Shown here in pieces: positions 52,336 to 61,027 of a stretch of DNA of 64,000 nucleotides. Made by a program: the position numbers and the translations under genes. The notes under the pieces are model-generated. The model searched no databases. It was not told where the DNA came from and saw nothing but the letters and a program-made list of their open reading frames with translations. This DNA comes from Paenibacillus sp. NFR01. GTDB taxonomy: Bacteria; Bacillota; Bacilli; Paenibacillales; Paenibacillaceae. Every line of letters starts with the position of its first letter. The stretch's first letter is position 1. Location: NCBI RefSeq assembly GCF_900111565.1, contig NZ_FOIK01000001.1, positions 2,325,309 to 2,389,308 of the forward strand. Direction: 5' to 3'.

Positions 52336-52414
52336 TGACAGCGCTTTCTACACGAGTCGATCTTAGTGTTTTTTCCAGCCCTTGGGTAGGTACATCTGCG
52401 CCGCTGAACGTACA
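52336..52414 (-). promoter_or_regulatory. Regulated promoter of the GH27 gene (TGTAC boxes, -10, cre)
   Basis: Minus strand: TGTACG (52409-52414) and TGTACC (52389-52394) exactly 20 bp apart; TAAGAT as -10 (52360-52365), 23 bp after the proximal box; cre-like site (plus strand TGACAGCGCTTTCT, 52336-52349). It is the third copy of the promoter architecture at 33343 and 45223. Confidence 0.7.
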
Positions 52415-52496
52415 ATTAGCCCCAATCGGCAGGGGGCAAATGCCCGGGGAAGCATCCAAATTTCATCTACGGGAGACTTCTGCGTTGATCCGGGGC

Positions 52497-52534
52497 AAAA
52501 AAAACCGCCCCCGGCCGGAAACGGCTTGGAGCGG
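52497..52534 (-). terminator. Terminator of the opp operon
   Basis: GC-rich stem CCGCCCC (52505-52511) / GGAGCGG (52528-52534, one mismatch) with an inner GCCG / CGGC hairpin and eight T on the minus strand. Confidence 0.75.
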
Positions 52535-52555
52535 CTCTCTTCATATAGCGATGGA

Positions 52556-53557
52556 TTAGACCAGGGGGAAGTGGCAGGCGGCCATCCGTCCCGGCAACTT
52601 TTCTTCCAGCGCCGGCTCCTGCGAGCGGCACTTCTCCTGCACGAAAGGACAGCGGGTATGGAAGCGGCAGCCGGACGGCGGGTTAGCCGGCGACGGCACA
52701 TCTCCCTGCAGCACGATTCGCTCCGAGCCGCGTCTTGGCGACGGCTTCGGAATCGCCGACAGCAGTGCCGCCGTATACGGATGCAGCGGCGCGCGGAACA
52801 GCTCCTCGGTCACGGCAACCTCGACCATTTTTCCCAGGTACATCACGCCGACCCGGTCCGAAATATGCCGGACGACATTCAGACCGTGCGCGATGAACAG
52901 GAAGGTGAGGCCGAGCTCCTTCTGCAGCTTCATCAGCAGATTGATGACCTGGGATTGCACCGATACGTCCAGCGCGGATACCGCTTCGTCCGCAACGATG
53001 AACTGCGGATTCAGCGCAATCGCGCGCGCGATGCCGATCCGCTGGCGCTGGCCGCCCGAGAATTCATGCGGGTAGCGGTTCCGGCGGCTGGCATCCAGGC
53101 CGACCAGCTCCATCAGTTCAACCACCCGGGCGTCGATCCACTTGGCGGACAGATTCTGATGAATGCGCAGCGGCTCGCCGATGATGTCTTTGACGAGGAA
53201 GCGCGGATTCAGGGAACCGAACGGGTCCTGGAAAATAATCTGCATCTCTTCGCGCAGCTTCTGCATCTCCCGGCCCTTCAGCGCGTGAATGTCGCGGCCC
53301 TTGAACAACACTTCTCCTTCGGTGGCGCTTTGCAGCCGCAGCAGCACGCGTCCGAAGGTGGATTTGCCGCAGCCGGATTCGCCGACAAGCCCAAAGGTTT
53401 CGCCTTTGCGTATGGACAACGATACCCCGTCCACCGCCTTCACCTGGCCGACCACGCGGTTCAAAAGCCCTTTGTGGATCGGAAAATACTTCTTGATATC
53501 CTTAACCTCTACCAGCGTTTCGGCAGAGACCGTTTCATTTGCCGCTACATTGCTCAT
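52556..53557 (-). CDS. oppF: Oligopeptide ABC transporter ATP-binding protein OppF
   Basis: 333 aa ABC ATPase: Walker [10 protein letters not shown] (about residue 59), signature FSGGQRQR (about 168), Walker [13 protein letters not shown] (about 188), and the C-terminal oligo_HPY domain with a Cys-rich [15 protein letters not shown] segment typical of OppD/OppF and likely an iron-sulfur or structural cluster. The start overlaps oppD by 4 bp. It energises the OppBC channel together with OppD. Confidence 0.92.
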   Translation of the reverse strand: MSNVAANETVSAETLVEVKDIKKYFPIHKGLLNRVVGQVKAVDGVSLSIRKGETFGLVGESGCGKSTFGRVLLRLQSATEGEVLFKGRDIHALKGREMQKLREEMQIIFQDPFGSLNPRFLVKDIIGEPLRIHQNLSAKWIDARVVELMELVGLDASRRNRYPHEFSGGQRQRIGIARAIALNPQFIVADEAVSALDVSVQSQVINLLMKLQKELGLTFLFIAHGLNVVRHISDRVGVMYLGKMVEVAVTEELFRAPLHPYTAALLSAIPKPSPRRGSERIVLQGDVPSPANPPSGCRFHTRCPFVQEKCRSQEPALEEKLPGRMAACHFPLV

Positions 53558-54570
53558 GCTTGTCTCACCTCGTCTTTGTCATCAGCCTGAACCGGCTTAT
53601 CCTGAAAAAGCCAGCAGGCCGCAGGATGATCATCCGCTACCATGAAGCTTGGCGGCTCCTGTGAGCGGCAAATATCCATGGCATGCGGACAACGCGGGTT
53701 AAACCGGCAGCCCGTCGGGAGCTGCCCGATCGGCGGGATGCTTCCGCGGATCGTATGCAGCTCCCCGCCCCGTTCCCCCTCAAAGCCCGGGATCGACTGA
53801 AGCAGCCCCACCGTATACGGATGGCTCGGATGGTCGAAAATTTCTTCCACGCTGCCTTCCTCGACGATGGCTCCGGCATACATGACGGCAATCCGGTCGG
53901 CCATTTCGGCGGCAACCCCCATGTCATGGGTGATGAGCAGAATGGACATGCCCAGCTCCGCCTGGAGCTTGCGCAGCAGGTCGAGAATTTGCGCTTGTAC
54001 GGTCACGTCGAGCGCCGTGGTCGGCTCGTCGGCAATCAGCAGCTCCGGGTTGCAGGCGAGCGCAATCGCGATGACGATACGTTGGCACATCCCGCCGGAC
54101 AATTCGTGCGGGTACTGTTTAACGCGGATTTCCGGCGCCGGAATCCCTACCAGCTTCAGCAGCTCAATCGCCATCTTCATGGCTTCCTGCGGGCTTTTGT
54201 TCTGGTGCAGCCGCAGGCTTTCGGCAATCTGCTCGCCTACGGTAAATACCGGATTGAGCGCAGACATCGGATCCTGAAAAATCATGGCGATCCGGTCGCC
54301 GCGGATTTTGCGCATCTCCTCCTGCTTCGCTGCAGCGAGGTCCTGGCCATTGAACTTGATGTTCCCTTCCACCACGATGCCGCCGGCATATTCGATCAGC
54401 CGCATGATCGCGAGCGAGGTGACGCTCTTTCCGCTGCCGGATTCGCCGACAAGGCACACGGTTTGGCCTTTGTCCACCGCGATGGAGATTTGATCGGTTG
54501 CTTTAACGAGTCCTTTATCGGTTACGAAACCGACGGTCATTTTCCGGATTTCAAGTAGTTTTTCCGCCAT
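53554..54570 (-). CDS. oppD: Oligopeptide ABC transporter ATP-binding protein OppD
   Basis: 338 aa. Walker A GESGSGKS (about residue 40), signature LSGGMCQR (about 153; Met-Cys in place of the usual Gln-x), Walker [13 protein letters not shown], and the C-terminal oligo_HPY domain with [15 protein letters not shown]. It overlaps oppC by 34 bp if the first ATG is used; an ATG ten codons later ([10 protein letters not shown]) would remove most of the overlap. Confidence 0.92.
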   Translation of the reverse strand: MAEKLLEIRKMTVGFVTDKGLVKATDQISIAVDKGQTVCLVGESGSGKSVTSLAIMRLIEYAGGIVVEGNIKFNGQDLAAAKQEEMRKIRGDRIAMIFQDPMSALNPVFTVGEQIAESLRLHQNKSPQEAMKMAIELLKLVGIPAPEIRVKQYPHELSGGMCQRIVIAIALACNPELLIADEPTTALDVTVQAQILDLLRKLQAELGMSILLITHDMGVAAEMADRIAVMYAGAIVEEGSVEEIFDHPSHPYTVGLLQSIPGFEGERGGELHTIRGSIPPIGQLPTGCRFNPRCPHAMDICRSQEPPSFMVADDHPAACWLFQDKPVQADDKDEVRQA

Positions 54571-55544
54571 TGGTCGAGCCTCCTCCGGGATTTGGTCACT
54601 TGCTGTCTTGGATCCAGCGCATCGCGGATGCCGTCGCCGATGAAGTTAACCGCAAGCACGACGAGCAGGATGCAAAGCCCCGGATAAACGGCCTGCATCG
54701 GATCAACCAGCATGAACTCCTGGGCGTTGCTGAGCATGAGGCCCCAACTGGTCGCCGGCGTTTGTACGCCCAAACCCAGATAGGAGAGCGCCGACTCGCT
54801 TAAAATCGCGCCGCCGACCATCAGCGTGGCGTTGACGATAATCGGAAAGCTGGCGTTACGCAGTAGATGGCGGAAAATAATGCCCCAGCTCGAAACGCCG
54901 ATGGCCTTCGCAGCCTCCACATACTGCATTTCACGGAGCTGCAGGAAGTTGCCCCGTACAAGTCGGGCAATGCTCATCCAGCTCGTAAACGCGAGAATCA
55001 TGATCATATATTCCATCTTGGAGCCGAAGATCGCAAGCACCAGAATGTTTAGGAACAGGGTAGGGACCGAGTTCATCACGTCAACGATCCGCATAAATAC
55101 CGTATCCACCCAACCGCCGAAGTACCCGGAGATGGCGCCGATGACCGAGCCGATTGCCACCGAAGCCAAGGCTACGGAAAAGCCGATGGACAAGGAAATT
55201 CTGGCGCTATAGAGAAGCCGGGTCAGAATGTCACGGCCCAACTCATCCGTGCCAAGCAAATGCCCTGCAGCGCCCGGTTTCAGGTTGGCAAACATCAGAT
55301 CAATGGCCGCCGGATCATATTTGGTAAGAACCGGTGCAAGAATTCCTATTATGACGAAGAACAGCAGAACCGCAAGGCCGCTCATCGCATAAGGATTGCG
55401 CGAAAACTTCTTCCATAACGTCTTCCATGGACCCGGAGGTCTTCCGGGATCTGCCGTTTCCAGCTTGCTTCCGGAGACCGGTTCCGGCGCGCCGACCTGC
55501 GGATTGGCAAAACCGCCGGTAAGTTGTGTATTGTCAGCACTCAT
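54537..55544 (-). CDS. oppC: Oligopeptide ABC transporter permease OppC
   Basis: 335 aa, five to six membrane helices with the OppC N-terminal extension (LWKKFSRNPYAMSGLAVLLF) and the cytoplasmic EAA-type loop MQYVEAAKAIGVSSWGIIFRH (about residue 207). LLGTDELGRDILTRLLYSAR after helix 1 is a family marker. Start ATG follows AAGGAGG and overlaps oppB by 4 bp. Confidence 0.92.
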   Translation of the reverse strand: MSADNTQLTGGFANPQVGAPEPVSGSKLETADPGRPPGPWKTLWKKFSRNPYAMSGLAVLLFFVIIGILAPVLTKYDPAAIDLMFANLKPGAAGHLLGTDELGRDILTRLLYSARISLSIGFSVALASVAIGSVIGAISGYFGGWVDTVFMRIVDVMNSVPTLFLNILVLAIFGSKMEYMIMILAFTSWMSIARLVRGNFLQLREMQYVEAAKAIGVSSWGIIFRHLLRNASFPIIVNATLMVGGAILSESALSYLGLGVQTPATSWGLMLSNAQEFMLVDPMQAVYPGLCILLVVLAVNFIGDGIRDALDPRQQVTKSRRRLDQWRKNYLKSGK

Positions 55545-56512
55545 GCGGCCTTACCTCCTTGCTTGCCCAGCTTCACGCGCGGATCCACCACGGCATAGAG
55601 AATATCCGCCAGCAGATTGCCGATGACGACCACAACCGAAGTCACGATGGTAACCGCCATCAATGCGGAATATTCGCGTGCAGTCGCCATTTCTACGAAC
55701 CAGCGGCCCATACCCGGCCAGTTGAACACATTTTCGGTAAGGGCCGCGCCGGCTACCAGAATCGGCAGGTCGAGACCCAGAATCGTGATAATAGGAATAA
55801 GCGCATTGCGAAGCGCATGGCGGAACACCACTTTGCGTTCCTTTACGCCTTTTGCGCGGGCGGTCCGGATATAATCCTGATCCAACACCTCCAGCATGCT
55901 TGCCCGGGCATATTTCATATAGGAAGCAAGAAAACCGAGCGACAGCACGGTTACAGGAAGCACCAAATGCATGAACAAGTCGCTTAGGTTTCCTTCCTTG
56001 CCCCTGGCATGCATATCCGATAACGGGAACCAGTTAAGCTTCAGCGAGAGCCACTGCTGGAGCAGAATCCCGAACCAGAACGTCGGCATCGCGAATCCGA
56101 GATAAGAGATGAACGAGGCCGTCTGGTCGGACAATCCGTAAACCTTGGTACTATTGTAGATTCCCCATGGAATCGCGATAATGAGCGATACGAGCCAGGC
56201 GGCTCCCATCAGAATAAAGGTATTCGCGATGCGCGGCCAGAGCAGATCGGAAATGGCCAGATGGTTCTTGAAGGTATAACCGAGATCGCCTTTCAGCAAA
56301 CCGCTAATCCAGCGGACATACTGTACCGGGACCGGCTTGTCGAGACCCAGGTTTTTGGCTTGCTGCTCAAAGGTTTCGGGAGACATGCCCGGCGACAGCA
56401 TCACCTTGGTTGGCCCTCCCGGAGCAGCGTGGATGAGCAAAAAGGTCAGTACGGTAATCAAAAAGATGACCAATACCGATTGCAGCACGCGGCGGATTAA
56501 ATATTCTGTCAT
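55541..56512 (-). CDS. oppB: Oligopeptide ABC transporter permease OppB
   Basis: 323 aa permease with the typical N-terminus (TEYLIRRVLQSVLVIFLITV), HAAPGGP loop, and the EAA loop LDQDYIRTARAKGVKERKVV (about residue 216). It forms the peptide channel with OppC. It follows oppA after a 120-bp gap that holds a hairpin (56579-56598), so OppA is likely made in excess of the channel. Confidence 0.92.
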   Translation of the reverse strand: MTEYLIRRVLQSVLVIFLITVLTFLLIHAAPGGPTKVMLSPGMSPETFEQQAKNLGLDKPVPVQYVRWISGLLKGDLGYTFKNHLAISDLLWPRIANTFILMGAAWLVSLIIAIPWGIYNSTKVYGLSDQTASFISYLGFAMPTFWFGILLQQWLSLKLNWFPLSDMHARGKEGNLSDLFMHLVLPVTVLSLGFLASYMKYARASMLEVLDQDYIRTARAKGVKERKVVFRHALRNALIPIITILGLDLPILVAGAALTENVFNWPGMGRWFVEMATAREYSALMAVTIVTSVVVVIGNLLADILYAVVDPRVKLGKQGGKAA

Positions 56513-56578
56513 AAACTTCCTCCTAGAGATCGCAGGCTTAGCATAAGAATTCTCTCCTTGAGTGAGAAAAGGAGAAGA

Positions 56579-56598
56579 GGAAAGAGATTACTCTTTCC
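56579..56598 (-). terminator. Attenuator-like hairpin between oppA and oppB
   Basis: 8-bp stem GGAAAGAG (56579-56586) / CTCTTTCC (56591-56598) followed by a T/C-rich tract on the minus strand. Confidence 0.5.
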
Positions 56599-56632
56599 CC
56601 TCCCGTCATTCTATTTCTCTGCTGGTTTGGTC

Positions 56633-58372
56633 TTAGTCCGTTACCCACCATTTGATAGCATGGAAGTACTGGCCATAGCCAAGGGATGGCTCCGGCGCGT
56701 CTTCTTCCGCCCAGTGAACTCTAGGGCCTGTGCCGATAGCGGATCCGTATTGGTAGAGGAATACGTATGGCAAGTCAGTGGAAATTTCTTTGCCCAGCTC
56801 TTTGTACACTTCTTTGCGTTTCTCTTGGTCAACCGTCGAGTAGCCGTCGATCCAGAGCTGATCCAGCTTCTCGTTTTTGTACCAGCCGCTGTTTTGGCCG
56901 GCCGGCGGGAAGTATTTGGAAGAGAATATGCTTTCTGCGTCAGGATCCGGGTTGTTCAGGGACCAGGCCAGGAGGATGGCTTGATATTTACCCGGCGTTA
57001 CGTTTTGGTCGATCCAGGCCGAGAAGTCGATCGCTTTTGGCGTCGCTTCAATGCCTACGTCTTTCAGGTTTTGCTGGATAACGGCGGCCACTTGCTCGCG
57101 GCGGCTGTTGCCGGCGTTGTATTGAAGCTCGAAGGAGAAACGGTGTCCGTCTTTCGTCAGGATGCCGTCTTTGCCGGCAACCCATCCGTCTTCAGCCAGG
57201 AGCTGTTTCGCTTTATCGGCGCTGTATTCGTAGTTTACGGCAGCATCGCCCGGGTCAGCCCAGGTATCCGGCAGGAACGGAGCATTCATCAGAGCACCTA
57301 CGCCCTTCAGGATGTTGTCGACCATGCCTTGGCGGTTCAGAGCGTATGCAATCGCCTGTCTGGTCTTTTGTCCGGCGAATAAGCCATATTTGTCAGGGAA
57401 GTTGTTGGCGTCAAAGTTAAAGCCAAGGTATTCATAGGTTGGACCCGGTTTTTGGATCACATGAATAGAGTCGTTAGCTTTGACTGCATCCACTTGCGTT
57501 ACTGGAACGGCGCTCACTTGGTCGACGTCGCCTTTCAGCAGCGCTTGAACTTCGGTATTTTGGTCGGCATAAATTTTATACACGATTTGCGCGATATGAG
57601 GCTTTACTTCACCCCAATAGTTCGGATCGGCATCCAGCGTGTGGCTTTCGCCTTGCTTCCAGGCCGTCCATTTCCATGGGCCGCTGGTTACGGTTTTCGC
57701 AGGATCGGTACCGTAAGCGTTCGTTTGAATTTCTTTCGGAGCGACATCCTTCAGGATGTGCGCAGGCACCGGAGTCATGCTAAGTGAGTACAGGAAAGGC
57801 GCGTAGACTTGCGACAAGGTGAACTTCACCGTGTGTTCGTCTACCTTCTCAACCTTCTTCACTTTATCCAGCGAGCTGATCAGCGGCGATCCGGTTTCCG
57901 GATTGATCGCGGTTTGAACGGTATAAACAATGTCATCGGCAGTGATCGGCTGGCCGTCACTCCATTTGATCGTATCTTTCAATTTTACGGTGTAAGTCAA
58001 TCCGTCTTCGGAAATTTGCGGCAGTTCCGCGGCCAGCGACCAAGGTTCGGCGGCAATATTACCGGAACGGTCAATATCGTAAATGCTGGCAAACAGGAAG
58101 TTGGCAACGTCTCCCGAAGAAGTATCGCCGATAAGAAGAGGATTAATGTTGACAATGTCGGAGAAGGAACTCAGGACGATCGATCCGCCGTCTACCGGTG
58201 CATCGGCAGCAGGGGCTTCGGTGGCTTCCGGCGCTGCGCTTTCGGTCGGTGCGGCGCTTTCGGCTGGAGTATTGCCGTTAGAGGCATTGTTGTTGGTACT
58301 GCAGCCTGTAAACAGGATTCCAATAAGCGATACGATAAGTAGAATAGACCACCAGTTTCTCTTTTTTACCAT
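56633..58372 (-). CDS. oppA: Oligopeptide-binding lipoprotein OppA (SBP family 5)
   Basis: 579 aa. Lipobox FTGC at about residue 24, Asn/Thr/Ala-rich linker to ~65, then the SBP_bac_5 fold (IVNINPLLIGDTSSGDVANF, DIVYTVQTAINPETGSPLIS, QAIAYALNRQGMVDNILKGVG). It binds peptides outside the membrane for OppBCDF. A peptide cargo is standard for the operon but nickel or opine binders share the fold. First gene of the operon; its 5' region is unusually long and AT-rich. Confidence 0.9.
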   Translation of the reverse strand: MVKKRNWWSILLIVSLIGILFTGCSTNNNASNGNTPAESAAPTESAAPEATEAPAADAPVDGGSIVLSSFSDIVNINPLLIGDTSSGDVANFLFASIYDIDRSGNIAAEPWSLAAELPQISEDGLTYTVKLKDTIKWSDGQPITADDIVYTVQTAINPETGSPLISSLDKVKKVEKVDEHTVKFTLSQVYAPFLYSLSMTPVPAHILKDVAPKEIQTNAYGTDPAKTVTSGPWKWTAWKQGESHTLDADPNYWGEVKPHIAQIVYKIYADQNTEVQALLKGDVDQVSAVPVTQVDAVKANDSIHVIQKPGPTYEYLGFNFDANNFPDKYGLFAGQKTRQAIAYALNRQGMVDNILKGVGALMNAPFLPDTWADPGDAAVNYEYSADKAKQLLAEDGWVAGKDGILTKDGHRFSFELQYNAGNSRREQVAAVIQQNLKDVGIEATPKAIDFSAWIDQNVTPGKYQAILLAWSLNNPDPDAESIFSSKYFPPAGQNSGWYKNEKLDQLWIDGYSTVDQEKRKEVYKELGKEISTDLPYVFLYQYGSAIGTGPRVHWAEEDAPEPSLGYGQYFHAIKWWVTD

Positions 58373-59040
58373 TCCTATTACTCCTCCTTAGTAGTTACGG
58401 ATTGCAACTCCGGTATACTGGACATGATCATGAAGAGTTCTAAGCTGCGCGGCATCCAGTGGCATTGCTTTTCTCTCGTGGTAAGTGGATGTCCCCCCCT
58501 TGAAGAAGTCGAAGAGTTTGTGGTTTAGGCGGTGCAAGAAGGTTGGCTTTCCTAAAGCTTTGATCGTGCAGGATTTGCTTACGGCTGGGTCTCACTGATT
58601 ATGTAACATAATATAACTTGATGATGGTACCGTAATCCTTCTACAGAAACCGACAAAATCCGAGATAATTAACCTAAGGTCAATTAGAAGCCGCCTTTCC
58701 TGCATTTTTCAAAGCCCGCCAAGCCTTACTGTCTAAATTATCGTTTATATTACATGTTAATAATTCTTACGTCAATACATTCTTTTACATTACGCTAGTT
58801 GTCATCCAAAGATATATGCTGAGAATTCAAGGAAATTACACTTTTAAACTTCATCCTTTTTTTGTAATTACCTCCCATTATATTTTAAGAATAAGCATTT
58901 GTATAGGATTATTCCTATTAATTCACTCTGTTTAAATGCCTGAAATTAGTAATCGAGAAAATAATAAGAAATGAAGAAAATAAAATAACCAGCCCTTGCT
59001 TCCATCGGAAGTGAGCTGGTTGTTATTGGGTGTTAGCTTG
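58373..59040. other. 668-bp AT-rich leader/regulatory region upstream of oppA
   Basis: No ORF. The half from 58620 to 58985 is markedly AT-rich compared with the surrounding genes. TATTAT-like -10 candidates occur on the minus strand near 58605 but no clear consensus pair. The rarA terminator closes the region. Confidence 0.6.
58982..59021 (-). terminator. Terminator of rarA
   Basis: AACCAGC (58987-58993) / GCTGGTT (59015-59021) with inner pairing and ATTTTATTTT on the minus strand. Confidence 0.8.
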
Positions 59041-60345
59041 CTACAAGCCGCGGCGCAGCTGCTGGTTATGGCGGATTTTCGCTTCGTTGCCCTGTTCGGT
59101 CGCTTCATAGAACTTGCGCCCGGAAATGGCCTTGGGCAAATACTCCTGCTTTACATAATGTCCCGGAAAATTATGCGGATATAAATAACCTTCATGGCCA
59201 AGCTTCACCGCGCCTTTATAGTGCGTGTCCCGCAGGTGCAGCGGAACCTCGGCCGACTTCAGCTCCTCGATGGTGCCCAGCGCATTATCGATCGCCATGG
59301 CGACCGCGTTGGATTTCGGGCTTTCCACCGCGAACAGGATCGCCTGCGCGATATTCAGCCGCGCCTCCGGCCAGCCGTTGTTGCGGTACGCGTCCAGCGC
59401 GCCGACCGCCTGGATCATCGCCTGCGGGTTCGCCAACCCGATGTCCTCGCTGCTGGCCGCGATCAGCCGGCGGATGAACGTCATCGGGTCCATGCCGAGC
59501 TTCTCGACGGCGTAGAGAAACCAGAACAACGCGGCGTCACTGGAGCCGCGGATGCATTTATGGAAAGCCGACAGCACGTCGTATTGCGTGGACTCGTCGG
59601 CTTTGACGATCGGCCGGCGGATCGACTCCTCCGCCACGGCCAGCGTGATGTGCACGCTGCCGTCCGGACGCGGCGGCGTTGTCATCGCCGCCAGCTCCAG
59701 GGCGTTCAGCGCGCGGCGGATGTCTCCGTTGGCCATGGCGGCGATATGCGCCAACGCCTCGTCATCGGCTTCAAGCTGCATGAAGCCGAGGCCGCGCTGC
59801 TCGTCGGCCAGCGCCCGGCGCATGGCGGCCATGCTGTGTTCGCTCGTCAGCGGCTCCAACTGGAACAGCGTGGAGCGGCTGAGCAGCGCCCCGTTCACAT
59901 AGTGGAACGGGTTCTCCGTCGTCGCGCCGATAAAGATGATCGTCCCCTTCTCGACGGCGGGCAACAGCGCATCCTGGCGCGAGCTGTTAAAACGGTGCAC
60001 CTCGTCCAGGAACAGAATCGTCTTGCTCCCGTACAGCGCCTTGTTGGTCTCCGCACGCTCGATAACCTCGCGTACATCTTTGACCGAAGCTTCGACCGCG
60101 TTCAGCCGGACAAACTCGCCGCGCGTATGATGGGAAATAATATGAGCCAGCGTCGTTTTGCCGCAGCCCGGGGGGCCATACAGCAAAATCGAAGAGACCT
60201 GGTCCGCTTCGATGGCCCTACGCAGCAGTTTTCCCTTGCCTACGATCTGCTCCTGTCCGATATATTCATCAAGATTCTCCGGGCGCATCCGGTCTGCCAG
60301 CAGACGCCCGCCGCCCGTATCTTCGCCGAATGAAAACAAATCCAT
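59041..60345 (-). CDS. rarA: Replication-associated recombination protein RarA (MgsA)
   Basis: 434 aa AAA+ ATPase that acts at stalled forks. Walker A LLYGPPGCGKTTLAH (about residue 56), Walker B ILFLDEVHRFN (about 109), sensor GATTENP, then the lid and the C-terminal tetramerisation domain (MDPMTFIRRLIAASSEDIGL, VPLHLRDTHYKGAVKLGH). ATG 60345 is preferred because GGAAG is well spaced. In Bacillus subtilis rarA (yrvN) lies beside cymR; here cymR is 31 kb away. Confidence 0.93.
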   Translation of the reverse strand: MDLFSFGEDTGGGRLLADRMRPENLDEYIGQEQIVGKGKLLRRAIEADQVSSILLYGPPGCGKTTLAHIISHHTRGEFVRLNAVEASVKDVREVIERAETNKALYGSKTILFLDEVHRFNSSRQDALLPAVEKGTIIFIGATTENPFHYVNGALLSRSTLFQLEPLTSEHSMAAMRRALADEQRGLGFMQLEADDEALAHIAAMANGDIRRALNALELAAMTTPPRPDGSVHITLAVAEESIRRPIVKADESTQYDVLSAFHKCIRGSSDAALFWFLYAVEKLGMDPMTFIRRLIAASSEDIGLANPQAMIQAVGALDAYRNNGWPEARLNIAQAILFAVESPKSNAVAMAIDNALGTIEELKSAEVPLHLRDTHYKGAVKLGHEGYLYPHNFPGHYVKQEYLPKAISGRKFYEATEQGNEAKIRHNQQLRRGL

Positions 60346-60447
60346 GCCAGTCACTTCCTTGCCGAAACTTGGTATCCGGGCAAAACGGCCCTTCCTCTAT
60401 CATACCACAATGCGCGGTTCCGCCCCAGAAGCGGCTAGTGTTAAAGA

Positions 60448-60476
60448 TTGATATTATGGGGGGCAGCCATTATACT
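60448..60476 (+). promoter_or_regulatory. Promoter of the ArsR-type regulator gene
   Basis: TTGATA (60448-60453), 17-bp spacer, TATACT (60471-60476). Downstream, ATATATTTAAAT (near 60484-60495) resembles one arm of the operator in front of the SulP gene. Confidence 0.65.
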
Positions 60477-60519
60477 TAACACCATATATTTAAATCTTCA
60501 AAGGTCAGAGGAGAACTAC

Positions 60520-60855
60520 ATGTTGCAGGAAATACAGCAATTCAAAGCCGATTTCTTCAAAGCGCTGGCCCATCCGCTGCGAATCCGCATCCTTGAATTA
60601 TTGTCTGAGGGCGATAAAAACGTCAACGAGCTGCAGACCATTCTCGGCAGCGAAGGCTCGGCCGTCTCCCAACAGCTTGCGGTGCTCCGCAGCAAAAACG
60701 TTGTCGTCGGCACGAAGGACGGTACTTCGGTCATCTATTCGCTGAGGGATCCGCTGATCAAGGATCTGCTGACGGTGGCGAAGAAAATTTTCGACAATCA
60801 TCTCATTAATGCCATTTCGCTATTGGAGAATATCAAGAATCAAGACATGACCTAG
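60520..60855 (+). CDS. ArsR/SmtB-family transcriptional regulator
   Basis: 111 aa. The winged helix-turn-helix is seen in ADFFKALAHPLRIRILELLS, NVNELQTILGSEGSAVSQQL and the wing VVVGTKDGTSVIYSLRDP. The start is ATG 60520, after AGAGGAGA; the longer frame overlaps the promoter. There is no Cys pair in the recognition helix (no ELCVC), so it is unlikely to be an arsenic/cadmium sensor of the classic type. The SulP transporter downstream carries a matching palindromic operator, so I infer it represses that gene in response to an unknown signal. Confidence 0.82.
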   Translation: MLQEIQQFKADFFKALAHPLRIRILELLSEGDKNVNELQTILGSEGSAVSQQLAVLRSKNVVVGTKDGTSVIYSLRDPLIKDLLTVAKKIFDNHLINAISLLENIKNQDMT

Positions 60856-60856
60856 A

Positions 60857-60899
60857 AGGGGCGATGACCAGCGTAAGCCGGATCATCCGCCCTTTTTTT
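60857..60899 (+). terminator. Terminator after the ArsR-type gene
   Basis: Stem GGGCGATGA / TCATCCGCCC (one bulge; 60859-60867 / 60883-60892) followed by seven T. SulP therefore needs its own promoter. Confidence 0.8.
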
Positions 60900-60946
60900 C
60901 TGCACGAAAGATTCCGCATTTAAATGTAAAAATATACGTTAAACCG

Positions 60947-61011
60947 TTGACAGCGGAGGGCGATGACCTTAATATTCATGTTGTATATATTCAAATAATC
61001 AGATATTTGAA
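60947..61011 (+). promoter_or_regulatory. Promoter and palindromic operator of the SulP gene
   Basis: TTGACA (60947-60952), 17-bp spacer, TAATAT (60970-60975). About 8 bp after the expected start point lies TTCAAATA-N6-TATTTGAA (60990-61011), an 8-bp-arm perfect dyad typical of ArsR-family operators. Confidence 0.7.
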
Positions 61012-61027
61012 ATTGTGGGGATGGAGA

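Larger units (their letters stand above)
52231..52555. other. Intergenic region between oppF and the GH27 gene
   Basis: Opp operon terminator (52497-52534) and the GH27 promoter (52336-52414); the remaining leader to 52231 shows no further signal. Confidence 0.7.
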
